Below are positions 33,177 through 44,250 of a stretch of DNA of 64,000 nucleotides, in pieces. A program made the translations under genes and the position numbers. The stretch comes from Erodium maritimum (Eukaryota; Streptophyta; Magnoliopsida; Geraniales; Geraniaceae), in NCBI GenBank assembly GCA_963921825.1, contig OY997589.1, positions 52,942,546 to 53,006,545 of the forward strand, in the 5' to 3' direction. Under the pieces are notes generated by a model. The model saw only the letters and a program-made list of their open reading frames with translations. It ran no database searches and was not told the DNA's origin. Within the stretch, counting starts at the first letter, position 1, and the number at the start of each line of letters is the position of its first letter.

Positions 33177-34863
33177 TGTTAGTCTTAGTGCCTGTAGTTC
33201 AATCCTAAATGTCCAAATGTATATATCATCGTTAGCAATAAAATTAAAGCGGCTTTATATTACCTATGTGTTGGAGTAATATATCGATGTATGCTTTGAT
33301 CTATGCCCACCATGCGAATATAACCATAGATCGAGATAGATCACACTCGATGGGTCCCTAGTCAACAAAGCTTCACTAGAAGCGACTAGTATGAAAGATG
33401 GCTCTTTATGGCTTACGTTCTGTTAGTCATTGGAATGGGATTCCGGAGTCTGATCATAGATATCATGTGGGACATGATATTGGACGACGCGCCCTGAATA
33501 TGTGCCATAGATTAAGTCATGAACATATTCAGTGTTGTAGCTTGTCATGTATCCTTAGACCAAGGAGTCTTTGTGATCGCTATGTAGTCAACAACTGAGT
33601 TTGACCTGAGCCTAACGTTGTCCGTAACAGGGCCTCCATAACGGCCAGGATTGGCTTGGGGACGGGCTACATGAGTGACACGAAAGGCGGCTAAGGGATT
33701 TATCCCTCATACTGAGGTATGGGAAAGATATCGGTTCTCGGCCGCTTGATCGAGAGTGACTGAAAGAATAGCATGGCCATGCACATGATATTGGGTATCA
33801 TATCTTCAGTCATCTCACATATCAAGGAACGGTGATTGAGAATAATAAGGATGACGGCTCTAAGCCTTATCTCAATCAGGATATCGGAGATAAAAGGATA
33901 ATGACAGGGACGACGGGAAGGTTAGAATCGACAAGGTCGATTCGCTATGCAATGTGAGGCAATACTAAAGTCTCGTTAGTTGCCACTTAAATAGGATCAA
34001 GTAAAATGGGATTTTACGTTGATCTATTGACATGCATAAACCTAAGGGTCACACCGGAGGATGAAACTCATTGACACATTTATGGAGAATGGCCAAAAGG
34101 GAGTTGTCTCGAGACATGACCAAAACTGGGTTTTGGGTCATGTGCCCGTAAGTGAATAGGACTTTACGGATCGAGACAAGGCTTGGAGTCTTGGGATTGA
34201 TCGCGTCGGATAATGTTGGACATTTCCGGTATGGAAGGCTTGGAGGCGATGAGCGAATCACGGAACCTCGTTGGAAATGGCCACGGGCCATGTTCCAAGA
34301 GGCCCATGAAAGGCCCATGCAACCAAGGCCCATGGAACTAATTAATCAAGTCTTGATTAATTAGTACTAAGTAAGCAAGACAAGGATTAAGGTGTTGGTG
34401 ATTCACCACCTAACCCAATCTTGTCTTGCCATACTTTGTCCTATTTACACCTTACTTGACACCATACTTGTCCCATGACTTTAGTTGGACAAGTATGGGT
34501 TTTGTTATGTTTAAGTCATCTTTTTTCAACATAACAAACACAAGACAAGAATAGGAAACACATTTTCTCTCCCTCTTCCATGGCCATTTCGAGTTTGGCT
34601 AGTTTCCACCTCGTTTTTTGTGTTCTTGAGTCCTCAAAGAGAAGAACTACGTGGCTTTGATTCCCATGTGGATACGTAGGCGTCTTGGAGACTTAAGCCA
34701 ATCATTCGTTAACCGGTGTTCTTGTTTTGGTAAGAAATAGCGCTGAATTTTTCTCTTGTGAATCCATTCTTTGTTAGTTGTTTCATGGTTTAATCGTCTC
34801 TTGGTTTTTATTGGTTTTCCGCTGCGAGTTGGTTCATCTCCAACCCTACCTCGAGACCCAACA
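33177..34863 (+). repeat. Copia LTR
   Basis: It begins TGTTAGTCTTAGTGCC, ends GAGACCCAACA and is 1687 bp long. It is one of at least five copies or pieces of this LTR in the window (1-234 plus 7456-7911, 7943, 21342, 22051, 36273-40567). Confidence 0.92.
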
Positions 34864-34864
34864 G

Positions 34865-34876
34865 TGGTATCAGAGC
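34865..34876 (+). other. Primer-binding site, initiator-Met tRNA type
   Basis: TGGTATCAGAGC lies one base inside the LTR end. It is the intact form of the site that is split at 9631/12642. Confidence 0.92.
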
Positions 34877-35835
34877 CGTGCTACCTTCGGGATTCACAAG
34901 ACGGTGTTCAAAGTTTCGGTTTTGCTTGAAAGTTTCGTTTTTTTGGCATGTTGTTTTGCTAAATTGTTTGATAACATGTTTTAAATTCTTGTTCATGGAT
35001 TTAATGCATGTAAAATGAATTTTTGAAAATTATTTCAAATCTGGAAATTTTGAAAAAAAATTGATTTTTCGGGTCTCGGGAGCGGGACTCTCGGGGAGCC
35101 GAAACCGGGACCGAACGGGGCTCCGTTGGATGGAGCTAGGCCAAGCATGACCATTGGATGGTTGATATGCCAAGGCTAAACCGTTTTGTTAGTTATGACG
35201 AGTTTGGAACCGTCATGACGAACTCGAAGATCAAATGTTCAAAAGTTTCATTTTTGAACGGTTTCGATAAACCGAGCATCAAAACTTTTCGAAACTTGGC
35301 TATTAATTAAAACCATAAAATCACATGATGTTTGATAACATGCTTGTTTGATAACACGATGTGTGATGTGATGTTGGTATGGTGTACATAATAGCCCCGA
35401 GCTCGATTTAATTATTTATCGCTTTTCACGGCTTGCGAGCCGTTAGAGTTAGCGTGTAATTATTCTTTCAAGGTGTGGTCGTCGAACCACTTGTTTGTAA
35501 TATTTATTTATTCCCGACCTGCGAGTCGTGTATTAAATTGTAATATTTTACTCAAGACGAAGAAAGGGCGAAAAGGTCATTTGGTGGCTTTTCGGGTGTT
35601 GGCATCGGCTTGGAGTCGGTGGAGCTCAAGAAGCTAGTGGGAGTTAGTTTAGGGGGCTATTATGTGCACATTTATCGCTTTATGCTTGGTTTAGTTTATG
35701 CATGACTAATTCTATGTGTTTTAGAATTGCATGCTTAACTTTATTTACCGAGCATATCACCTCACATGCAAAGATAAAATTGGAATTTTAATCCTTGTGT
35801 GTGAACCCTTAGAACCGTCATTGCATTAGATGTAG

Positions 35836-36272
35836 AGTACTATTTGGGACATGTTTTGTCCGAAGGTTTGCTGCCACCAGAAGAGTTCCGGAGAGAGCAC
35901 ACTACAAGAATATATTGATACGAGGTTGTATGTCAAGATCCCATAACCCCATCCAAACCATGATCCCTCCCGTTGGGATCCACTTTCCATTTCTCGGGAC
36001 AAAGCTCGGTATCCTTCTTTACATGTGTGGATACCCCTTGAATTTTTAGTCCAGTACTATTTGTCACTATGATTGGGTATCTGAGCCAATACCTGAAGGA
36101 TGTCTTGGACGATTCTTGGGGAGAAGGTGTTCTGTAATTTGGGGACATCCCAAGCATCCCCTTGCGATGTAGTAAGATCCGAAACCTTCAAATCAGCCGC
36201 CCATGTAGTATGCACCGGGATGACCGGAACATTACCCAGCAACCACATAATACATTCTACTAGAGTTTCCCG
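35836..36272 (-). pseudogene. L1 LINE ORF2 fragment (distal, zf-RVT region)
   Basis: Minus-strand frames carry motifs of the region distal to the L1 reverse transcriptase: WDVPKLQNTFSPRIVQDIL, then an MGLWDLDIQPRINIFLW-like stretch typical of the zf-RVT domain. It is more distal in ORF2 than the L1 piece at 41405-44190 on the same strand, so both may be parts of one element separated by Copia sequence. It is truncated at both ends. Confidence 0.75.
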
Positions 36273-36617
36273 TGTTGGGTCTCGAGGTAGGGTTGGAGAT
36301 AAACCAACTCGCAGCGGAAAATCAATGAAAACCAAGAGACGATTAAAACCATGAAACAACTAACAAAGAATGGATTCACAAGAGAAAAATTCAGCACTAT
36401 TTCTTACCAAAACAAGAACACTGGATAACGAATGATTGACTTGAGTCTCCAAGACCCCTAAGTATCCACATGTGAATCAAAGCCACAAAGTTCTTCTCTA
36501 TGAGGACTCAAGAACACAAAAATGGAGGTGAGAGCTTGCCTTGGCCGAAATTACAAGGGAGAGGAGGGAGAAGTTGTTTTTTCTATTCTTGTCTTATGTT
36601 TGTTATGTTGAAAAAAA

Positions 36618-38043
36618 GGTTATTTACGATAAGGTACCCAAATGATTCGTCCACGAACGATAAGGTACCCATATGTTTCAAATGACCAATTTGGTACCCA
36701 AATGATTTGTCCACAGAAGGAAGTGGCATATTCCGTTAGAAAACTAACGGAATATTCCACTAAGTTAGTCGTGTGCAGTTAAGTGGGGTGTGAAATGACG
36801 ATTTTACCCTTTCTTTTTTAAGCTTATAAATGTGATAAACAAAATTACCATTATACCCTTAGTTATAAATAAGTAAAAAAATAAAAAATAAAAAATTAAT
36901 TAATTTTAATAAATAATGTAATTAAAAAACAAAACAAAACAAATATTAATCTGAGCGATGGTACACATTCAATCTAGCCTTTTCTTTTGTTCTGCTTCTT
37001 ATCGTGTTCATCTGAGCGAGGGTTCCATGGCAGAAAGGCTTCCACGGCGGCGAGGGTTCAATGACGGCGAGAAGACTACGACGGCGAGTCCTCTCCTTCA
37101 CGCCACCATGCCAGAGATCTCACCTTCGGTCCTTGGTCTTAGATCTGAGATCGCTCGTCCCAGTCCATGGGCGACGCGACTGTGGAGATGAAGCAAACGG
37201 AGGAGAAACGACGTCTTCACGGCGTTGAGCCTCATCGTCTCTCAACCATAATCAGCCCTCGTCCTCGTCTGTATCGTATCCACGGCGAGAACACGACCGG
37301 ATTACTCTGTCCCTCTCAATTTCGCAAAAGGAAAGGGAATTTTTGTATTGATTTCTCTCCATCTCAACTTCAAAAGGAAAGGGGATCTTGGGGTTTTCGT
37401 AATTTTTGAACTAGAACACCGATGTAGGATTAGGACTGATTTGTTGTTCATTTTGTATTAATTTCTGTTTATTGAAATTTAGGATAAGATGTATACGAAG
37501 TATTGCTTGAATTGGTTGAAGCTGGATTCAGGGAAGAACATTCACGAAGAAAGATGAAGAATCAGGAAAAATAATTTGGTTAAAAAATGATTGAAATATA
37601 AATTTTAAAAGTAACTAAAATAAAAAATTACTGAAATAATATGAAATATATGATAATTTGGTTTAAATAAATAATTTAATTTTTAAGAATATATAATTTA
37701 ATTAGTTTACTTTTAAAATTGAAAATAATTAGAAATATAAATTAAAGAAAAAGAATAAAGTTAATAATATAAAAATAATTAAAATTTAAGAAATTAAGGA
37801 ATATAAAAAAAAAGTAATAATGTAAAATAATTAAAATTTAAGAAATTAAGGAAAATAAAAATAAATGAGAATTATTAATTTTTTTTAATGATATTATTAA
37901 TATTTAATTAAAATGTAGTAAAAGGGTAAAACAGACTTTTTACACTTAAGTCAAAGTCAACTAAAATGATAAAGGGTAAAATGGACATTTCAGTTTGATG
38001 TGTTCGTGGACGAATCATTTGAGTACCTTATCGTAAATAACCC
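36618..38043. mobile_element. Mutator-like (MULE) non-autonomous element carrying gene-like sequence
   Basis: Terminal inverted repeats of about 43 bp (36618-36660 and 38001-38043) begin GGTTATTTACGATAAGGTAC. They are flanked by TTGAAAAAA (36608-36616) and TTGAAAAAT (38044-38052), fitting a 9-bp target duplication with one mismatch. The host sequence, a Copia LTR, continues on both sides. Inside lies a perfect 12-bp-arm hairpin at 36728-36755. A GC-richer block of about 470 bp (around 36955-37430) follows, with open frames on the plus strand and no recognisable domain, then AT-rich sequence. No transposase is present. The GC-rich block could be captured host DNA (Pack-MULE type). Confidence 0.8.
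36728..36755. other. Perfect hairpin near the left end of the MULE
   Basis: The 12-bp arms ATATTCCGTTAG and CTAACGGAATAT are separated by AAAA. It lies just inside the sub-terminal copies of the GGTACCCAAATGATTCGTCCAC-like repeat unit. Confidence 0.85.
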
Positions 38044-38940
38044 TTGAAAAATATGACTTAAACATAACAAACCCCATACTTGTTCAACTAAAGGCATGAG
38101 ACAAGCATGGTGACAAGTAAGGTGTAAATAAGATAAAGTATGGTTAGACAAGATGGGGTTAGGTGGTGAATCACCGACACCTTAATCATTGTCATGCTTA
38201 CTTAGTTCTAATTAATCAAGACTTGATTAATTAGTTTCATGAGCCTTGGTTGTATGGGCCTTTCATAGGCCTATTGGAACATAGCACGTGGCCATTTCCA
38301 ACGAGGTCCCGTGATTCGATCATCGACTCCAAGCCTTCCATACAGGAAATGTCCAACATTATCTGACGCGATCAATCCCAAGACTCCAAGCCTTGTATCG
38401 ATCCGTAAAGTCCTATTCACTTACGGGCTCATGACCCAAAACCCAATTTTGGTCATGTCCCGAGACAACTCCCTTTTGGCCATTCTCCATAAATGTGTCA
38501 ATGAGTTTAACCCTCCGGTGTGACCCTTAGGTTTATGCATGTCAATAGGTCAACGTAAAATCCAATTTTACTTTATCCTATATAAGTGGCAACTAATGAG
38601 ACTTTACTATTGCCTGACACTACATAACGAATCGACCCTGTCGATTCTAACCTTTCCGTCGTATATGTCACTATCCTTTTATCTCCGATATCGTGATTGA
38701 GATAAGGCATAGAGCCGTCATCCTAATTATTCTCAACCACTGTTCCTTGATATGTGAGATGACTGAATATATGATACCCATTATCATGTGCATGGCCATG
38801 CCATTCTTTCAGTCACTCTCGATCAAGCGGCCGAGAACCGATATCTTTCCTATACCTCAATATGAGGGATAAATCCCTTAGCCGTCTTTCGTGTCACTAA
38901 TGTATCCTGTCCCCAAGCCAATCCTTGACGTTATGGAAGC

Positions 38941-39090
38941 CTGGTCTAGGACATATTCTTTGCGCTCGAATTTGAGGACTATCCTCAAGTTTCAGTCCCA
39001 GTCCAAGTAGTTTGTCCCACTTAGCTTGATCCTATCAAGAATGGTTTTTAGTGACAAACTACTATTTTTCGCTGAAGTACTTGCCATTTG
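38941..39090 (-). pseudogene. Copia gag start, fragment
   Basis: The minus-strand sequence downstream of the leader matches the gag start at 14188 (start codon, SLKTILDRIKLSGTNYLDW-like reading). Only the first few dozen codons are present before LTR sequence follows. Fossil fragment. Confidence 0.7.
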
Positions 39091-40567
39091 AATCTACACG
39101 ACAAACAAAGTTCAATCAGTAAACTACTATGTAGATGCTCCGCTAGTGCGCACGACATCCACATATGTCGTCCATACCTACTACCCCGCTTTCCCATGGA
39201 TGCTCCGCTAATGCGCACGACACCCATAAGACGGGGAGGTAGTAAGGTGTTGATAATTGGGAGGTATCATACATGACCCGTTTTTACTTGTCCGGTTGTG
39301 TTTTAAACTTTTGACACATCCTAGATGCGATGAGCACATCAACTACATTCCAAATGTAATGATGCCTCCAATTACATCCAATGTAAATTTTCCTTCGAAC
39401 CCGTCAACTACATCCAATGTAATGCCGATTCTAAGGGCTAACAAACAATGAACAAAATTCAATTTTATCTTTACATGTGTGGTGATATGGTCGGTAAATT
39501 AAGTTAAGCATGCAATTCTAAAACACATAGAAATGATCATGCAAACAATAAACCAAGCATAAAGCTTTAAATATGTACATAATAGCCCCCTAAACTAACT
39601 CTCACTAGCTTCTTGAGCTCCACCGACTCCAAGCTGATGTCAAAACCCGAGAAGCCACCAAATGACCTTTTCGCCCTTTCTTCGTCTTGAGAAAAAAAAT
39701 ACAATTGAATACACGACTCGCAGGTCGGGAATTAATAAATATTACATGTAAGTGGTACGACGACCACACCTCGAAAAAATAATTACACACTAACTTTAAC
39801 GGTTCGCAGGTAGTGAAAAGCTATAAATAATTAAATCTAGCTCGGGGCTATTATGTACACTATGCCAACATCACAACAAACATCGAGTCGTCATCCTTAT
39901 TATTCTCAATCACTGTTCCTTGATATGTGAGATGACTGAATATATGATACCCAGTATCATGTGCATGGTCATGCTATTCTTTCAGTCACTCTCGATCAAG
40001 CGGCTGAGAACCGATATCTTTCTCATACCGTAGTATGAGGGATAAATCCTTTAGCCGTCTTTGTGTAACTCATGCAATACGTCCCCAAGCCAATCCTGGC
40101 CGTTATAGAAGCCCTGTTACGGGCAATGTTAGGCTTAGGTAAAACTTAGTTGTTTACTGTATAACGATCACAAAGACTCCTTGGTCTAAGGATACATGAC
40201 AAGCTACAACAATGAATATGCTCATGACTTGATCTATGGCCCATATTCATGTCGGGTCGTCCAATATCATGTCCCACATGATATCTATGATCAGACTCCG
40301 GAATCCCATTCCAATGACTAATAGAACGTAAGCCATGAAGAGCCATCTTTCACACTAGTCGCTTCTAGTGAAGCTTTGTTGACTAGGGAACAATCGAGTG
40401 TAATCCATCTTGATCTATGGTTCTATTCGCATGGTGGGCATAGATCAGAACACACATCGATATATTACTCCAACATAAAAGTAATATAAAGCCGCTTTAA
40501 TCTTATTGCTAATGATGATATATACATTTGGACATTTATGATTGAACTACGGGCCCTAAGACTAATA

Positions 40568-41404
40568 GTCTCGTACATGTCATGGCATATATGATCGATC
40601 CTGCCCCGAGGCGCATGGGATTCACATCATCCTTTTCCCCTTATTAGGTGTCTTAGGACACTGAGTCTTGTTGAGATGAATGCCATGATTAGTGGGTAAG
40701 CGTCCTTTCTTTGAATCGAGCATTGAGAACCTACTCAATGCCTTGTTCACATAGGTTCCCTAACTTAAATTCAAGACCCTCTTGGTGCGATCTCTACATA
40801 TCTTAATCCCTAAGATATAAGAAGCATCGCCTAATTCCTTTATTTAAAAACAATTCCTCAACCAAGCTTTAGTCTCGTGCAAGGTTGGAATGCCGTTTTC
40901 AATGAGCACCAGAAAGGTAATCTTGCTCCCACTAGCCTTCTTATAAACGCAAGATTCATCCTCGTTCTTGATTAAGCCAAATCCAATTACAGCTTCATCT
41001 AAACGAAGGTTCCAACTCCGAGAAGCTTGTTTCCATCCATAAATGGATTTCAACAACTTACAAATCTTTCCCTTGTTCTTCGGATCGACAATACCTTCTG
41101 CTGAGACATAAAACGTCCTCAGTCAAACTTTCATTTAGGAAAGCGGTTTTGACATCCATTTTCCATATCTCATAATTATGATACGTAGTTATGTCAAGAA
41201 GAATTTGGATCGATTTTGACCATAGCCACTAGGGAGAAGGTTTCATCATAGTCAATCCATTGGATTTGGCTATAACCTTTTGCCACCAGTCGAGCTTTGT
41301 AGGTCAGAGGGTTGTCGTCCATGTCCATCTTCACCTTGAAGATCCATTTGCATCTGATGGTCCTCACACCATTGATGTGATCAACCAGTTCCCGCCCACC
41401 AATA
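40568..41404 (-). pseudogene. Copia reverse transcriptase fragment (inverted)
   Basis: Minus-strand frames carry CKWIFKVKMDMDDNPLTYKA, LVAKGYSQIQWIDYDETFS and LLKSIYGWKQASRSWN, closely matching 19950-20750 on the plus strand. It ends at a Copia LTR start (40567) on one side and at L1 sequence (about 41405) on the other. It is a fossil fragment of the same Copia family. Confidence 0.85.
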
Positions 41405-44190
41405 TCATGCCAAGGCAACATGTAGATGATTCACGGATTCTTGAAGCAGTAAGAAAACTCTCATTGCATAAATGGGGAGAGCTAGTAGGACCGACCTAAC
41501 CATCACCTCTTTGTCCCTTTCCGATAACATTTGGACATCCCAAGAACCTATTTTGGTAATCAACCTTTCACATATGAACTGCAAGCTCTGTACCTTTTTC
41601 CTCCCAAGCATATTAGGAAAACCCAGGTACATGGATGCTTGTGAAATATCCTGTATTCCCAGTGTTGAACAACACATAAGCCAGTCAGGCTGTGATGTAT
41701 TCATACTGAAAAATATGGTTGACTTCGCCTTGTTAATAACTTGACCCGACATACATCCAAAAAACTGTGAGTATGCTGTGTAACTTCTCGTTTTCTTGAC
41801 AGTTGGCTCTGCAAAAAATATAGCAGTCATCTGCAAAGAAAATATGAGATACCACTAGCGCACCCCTAACGACCGACACCTCATGGATGGTACATGCACG
41901 CTGCCTATGTCAAATACGGGATAATCCCTCCATATAGAATAAAAATAAATTAGGAGATAGAGGGTCTCCTTGGAGAATGCATCGGCTTGTTGTGAAAGAT
42001 GAGGTATGTTTTCCCCCTAGCTAATCGTATACTGTATAGATTGTATACAAGCCAATACTACAGCCCCCCAATGTGGTTCGAACCCGAACACCCCCATCAT
42101 AGCTAGTATAAACGACCAATCCACTCGATCATATGCCTTACTTATATCGACTTTGAGCGCCATAACCCATTGGATCCTTGTGTTCACCACCGGAGGCCGT
42201 GGATTATCTCACAGGAAATGAAGATGCCATCCCGAATAGCACGACTCGGGACAAAAGCTCCTTGATTTGTTGAGATGATCTGGTCTAATAGGGGTTTCAG
42301 ACGATTGGCCAGAACTTTGGACATGATTATGAAGATAACGTTGTAGAGGGCAATGGGGCGGAGGTCCGTAACCTTCCGAGCTGCTTGTGTCTTTGGAATC
42401 ATCACTAATGTCCCGGTCAACATGTCCCGTAGAAACTACCAATCTAACAAATTAAATGACCTGTTCTTTTAGTGTATCCCAATCATGTTGAAAAAATATG
42501 GGATTCAGCTCATCCGGTCTAGGGGATTTTGTAGGCCCTATTTGGAAAACCGTCGTACGTACCTTTTCTTGTATCACTACATGGGTGAGGGGCGTTGTTA
42601 TGATAAATCAATATCAAAGATGGGATGTGCATGAGGAGTTAAATGATTATGTCCGGTCCCACTATGAGTATCTGTCAAAAATAATTCAATATTAGTTCCT
42701 GAATACTTGAATCCAAGCCAACTTCTTCTCCTCTTTTATTCTGCAGAGTCTAGACTTTGTTTCTCCATTGTCTCTTAGTGGCTGACCTCTGAAAATATTT
42801 TGTATTCCGGTCTCTCTCCACGAGTCAATGCTGCTTAGCTCGTTGACGCCAAAATGATTCTTATTTTTATAGGGCTTGATTATACATTTTTTGAATTGCC
42901 AATGTGTGTCGGATACCTTGTCGGTTCCGTCTCCCATTAAGGCCCTGTAGTTGTCTCTAGTACTTCCGGATCAAATTGATATTTTCTTGGAACACAGATT
43001 GCCCCCATACATCCAGAGAGTTCCCAATGTCTGATATGTGATGTTTAATATGACAATCTCCCGGTTGCCCCATTCATTGTGTAGAAGAAGCCCACATTCA
43101 GGGTGTTCGGTCCAACTATTTTCAAATTGGAATTGCCGCTTCGGAGGTCTCACATAGTTCATTTGGAGCTTTAATAATATTCGCATATGATCGAATGTCG
43201 TGTATCCCATATTATGAAGGGGTGTATGTTGGAATTTCGTACGTGCCGCATGAGAGAAACACTCTGTCAAGATGTACCTCCATCCGATCATCAGGGTCCC
43301 TACCTTTTGTCCAGGTAACTTGTATGTAATTGCATGTTGGAAAACCTGGATTAAATGTCTGTAATTGCAAATGTCCAAGTGGTACATCCTCCATGCAAAT
43401 GTCTGTAATTGCATGTTGGAAAGCCTGGATTAAAGCAATAAGATGCAATCACCCTCCTCTTTGCTCATCCGAATGCAAAATGCCATTAAAATCCCCCATA
43501 AGGATCCAATCCAACGGAGCCTGTACCCTAGTTAGTTGCCTTAAGAGGTTCCATGTAAGATGACATAGCTCCCTCTCCGGTTCCCCATATATACTTGTAA
43601 AACGGAAGGACTGTTCATTCTCCACCTAGACAGTTGCATCTATATGCGTTTTTTTCTCGTCCGTAATCACAACCCTGCAGCGAGATGACCATAAAAGCAT
43701 AATTCCACCATTATTTCTAGTGCTCGAAAAGCTCGTGCCACCGTGGAAACCCAAATTGAACTGGAGAATCGCAAAACGAGACCGTGATTTTCAATGCTCA
43801 ACATGATGCTTTTCTGTTAAGAACACCACATACGGTTTCAGATGCCCCACCAAATCCTTCAGTTGACGTCTATTATGATCAATAGCCATATCGATCCAAG
43901 TAAAACCGTAGAAGACAATGGTTCCACCCAAAAAAAACCAAAAAAATCTGATCCACGTTGAAGTAGATAAAAAACCAACAGGATGATCAGAACGAGAAAC
44001 GAGCGAGGTTTCTTACCAGGTCATCGGCGGAGAGAAGAAAACGTATTCCAAGAGCCGTTTATGGCCGGAAAAGGGTAAAAATCCTCCTAGAACTTAGTGA
44101 ATCGTGGTGGCCCGTGCGGTAGATGAAACCCTAACTGTCGTTGTGATATTAGTCTCCGAGACTTTTATCTGACCCAATTTTCTTTTTTCT
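41405..44190 (-). pseudogene. L1-type LINE, ORF2 endonuclease and reverse transcriptase (truncated)
   Basis: Read on the minus strand: a 5' part (about 44190-43930), then an apurinic endonuclease domain (MGDFNGILHSDEQRGG near 43480). A linker follows, then the reverse transcriptase with DLRPIALYNVIFIIMSK, LANRLKPLLDQI and NQGAFVPSRAIRDGIF (42400-42220) and the catalytic FADD box (FFADDCYIF, near 41830). The RT C-terminal part (YLGFPNMLGRKK, LPIYAMRVFLL) runs to about 41420, where Copia sequence begins. ORF1 is not visible. Multiple frameshifts and stops divide the frame, so the copy is inactive. The more distal zf-RVT part may be the fragment at 35836-36272. Confidence 0.85.
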
Positions 44191-44250
44191 TCAAATTAAA
44201 TTTTTTTCATTCAAGTGTCTTTATTCTTGAGACACTGTTCAAATTATTTA

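Larger units (their letters stand above)
33177..35835 (+). mobile_element. Copia 5' LTR plus leader (partial element)
   Basis: A full-length LTR (33177-34863) is followed by an intact PBS and about 960 bp of leader matching 12642-13600. The sequence then changes to minus-strand L1 at 35836. No coding part of this copy is joined to it. It interrupts the leader of the Tekay-type Gypsy element and is therefore younger than that insertion. Confidence 0.88.
36273..40567 (-). mobile_element. Copia element, internally reduced, with a nested Mutator-like element
   Basis: In element orientation: an LTR start portion (40567 to about 39892), leader (about 39891 to 39091), the first part of gag (about 39090 to 38941), and an LTR end portion (about 38940 to 36273) interrupted by a Mutator-like element at 36618-38043. 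The LTR end TGTTGGGTCTCGAGG is visible at 36273 on the plus strand. It is a reduced fossil derivative of the 7943-22050 family. No convincing target duplication was found at its ends. Confidence 0.75.

Noticed and set aside
43212-43448. Plus- and minus-strand small frames in 42690-43563 as host genes
   Set aside because: They are pieces of the L1 ORF2 endonuclease and linker in shifted frames.
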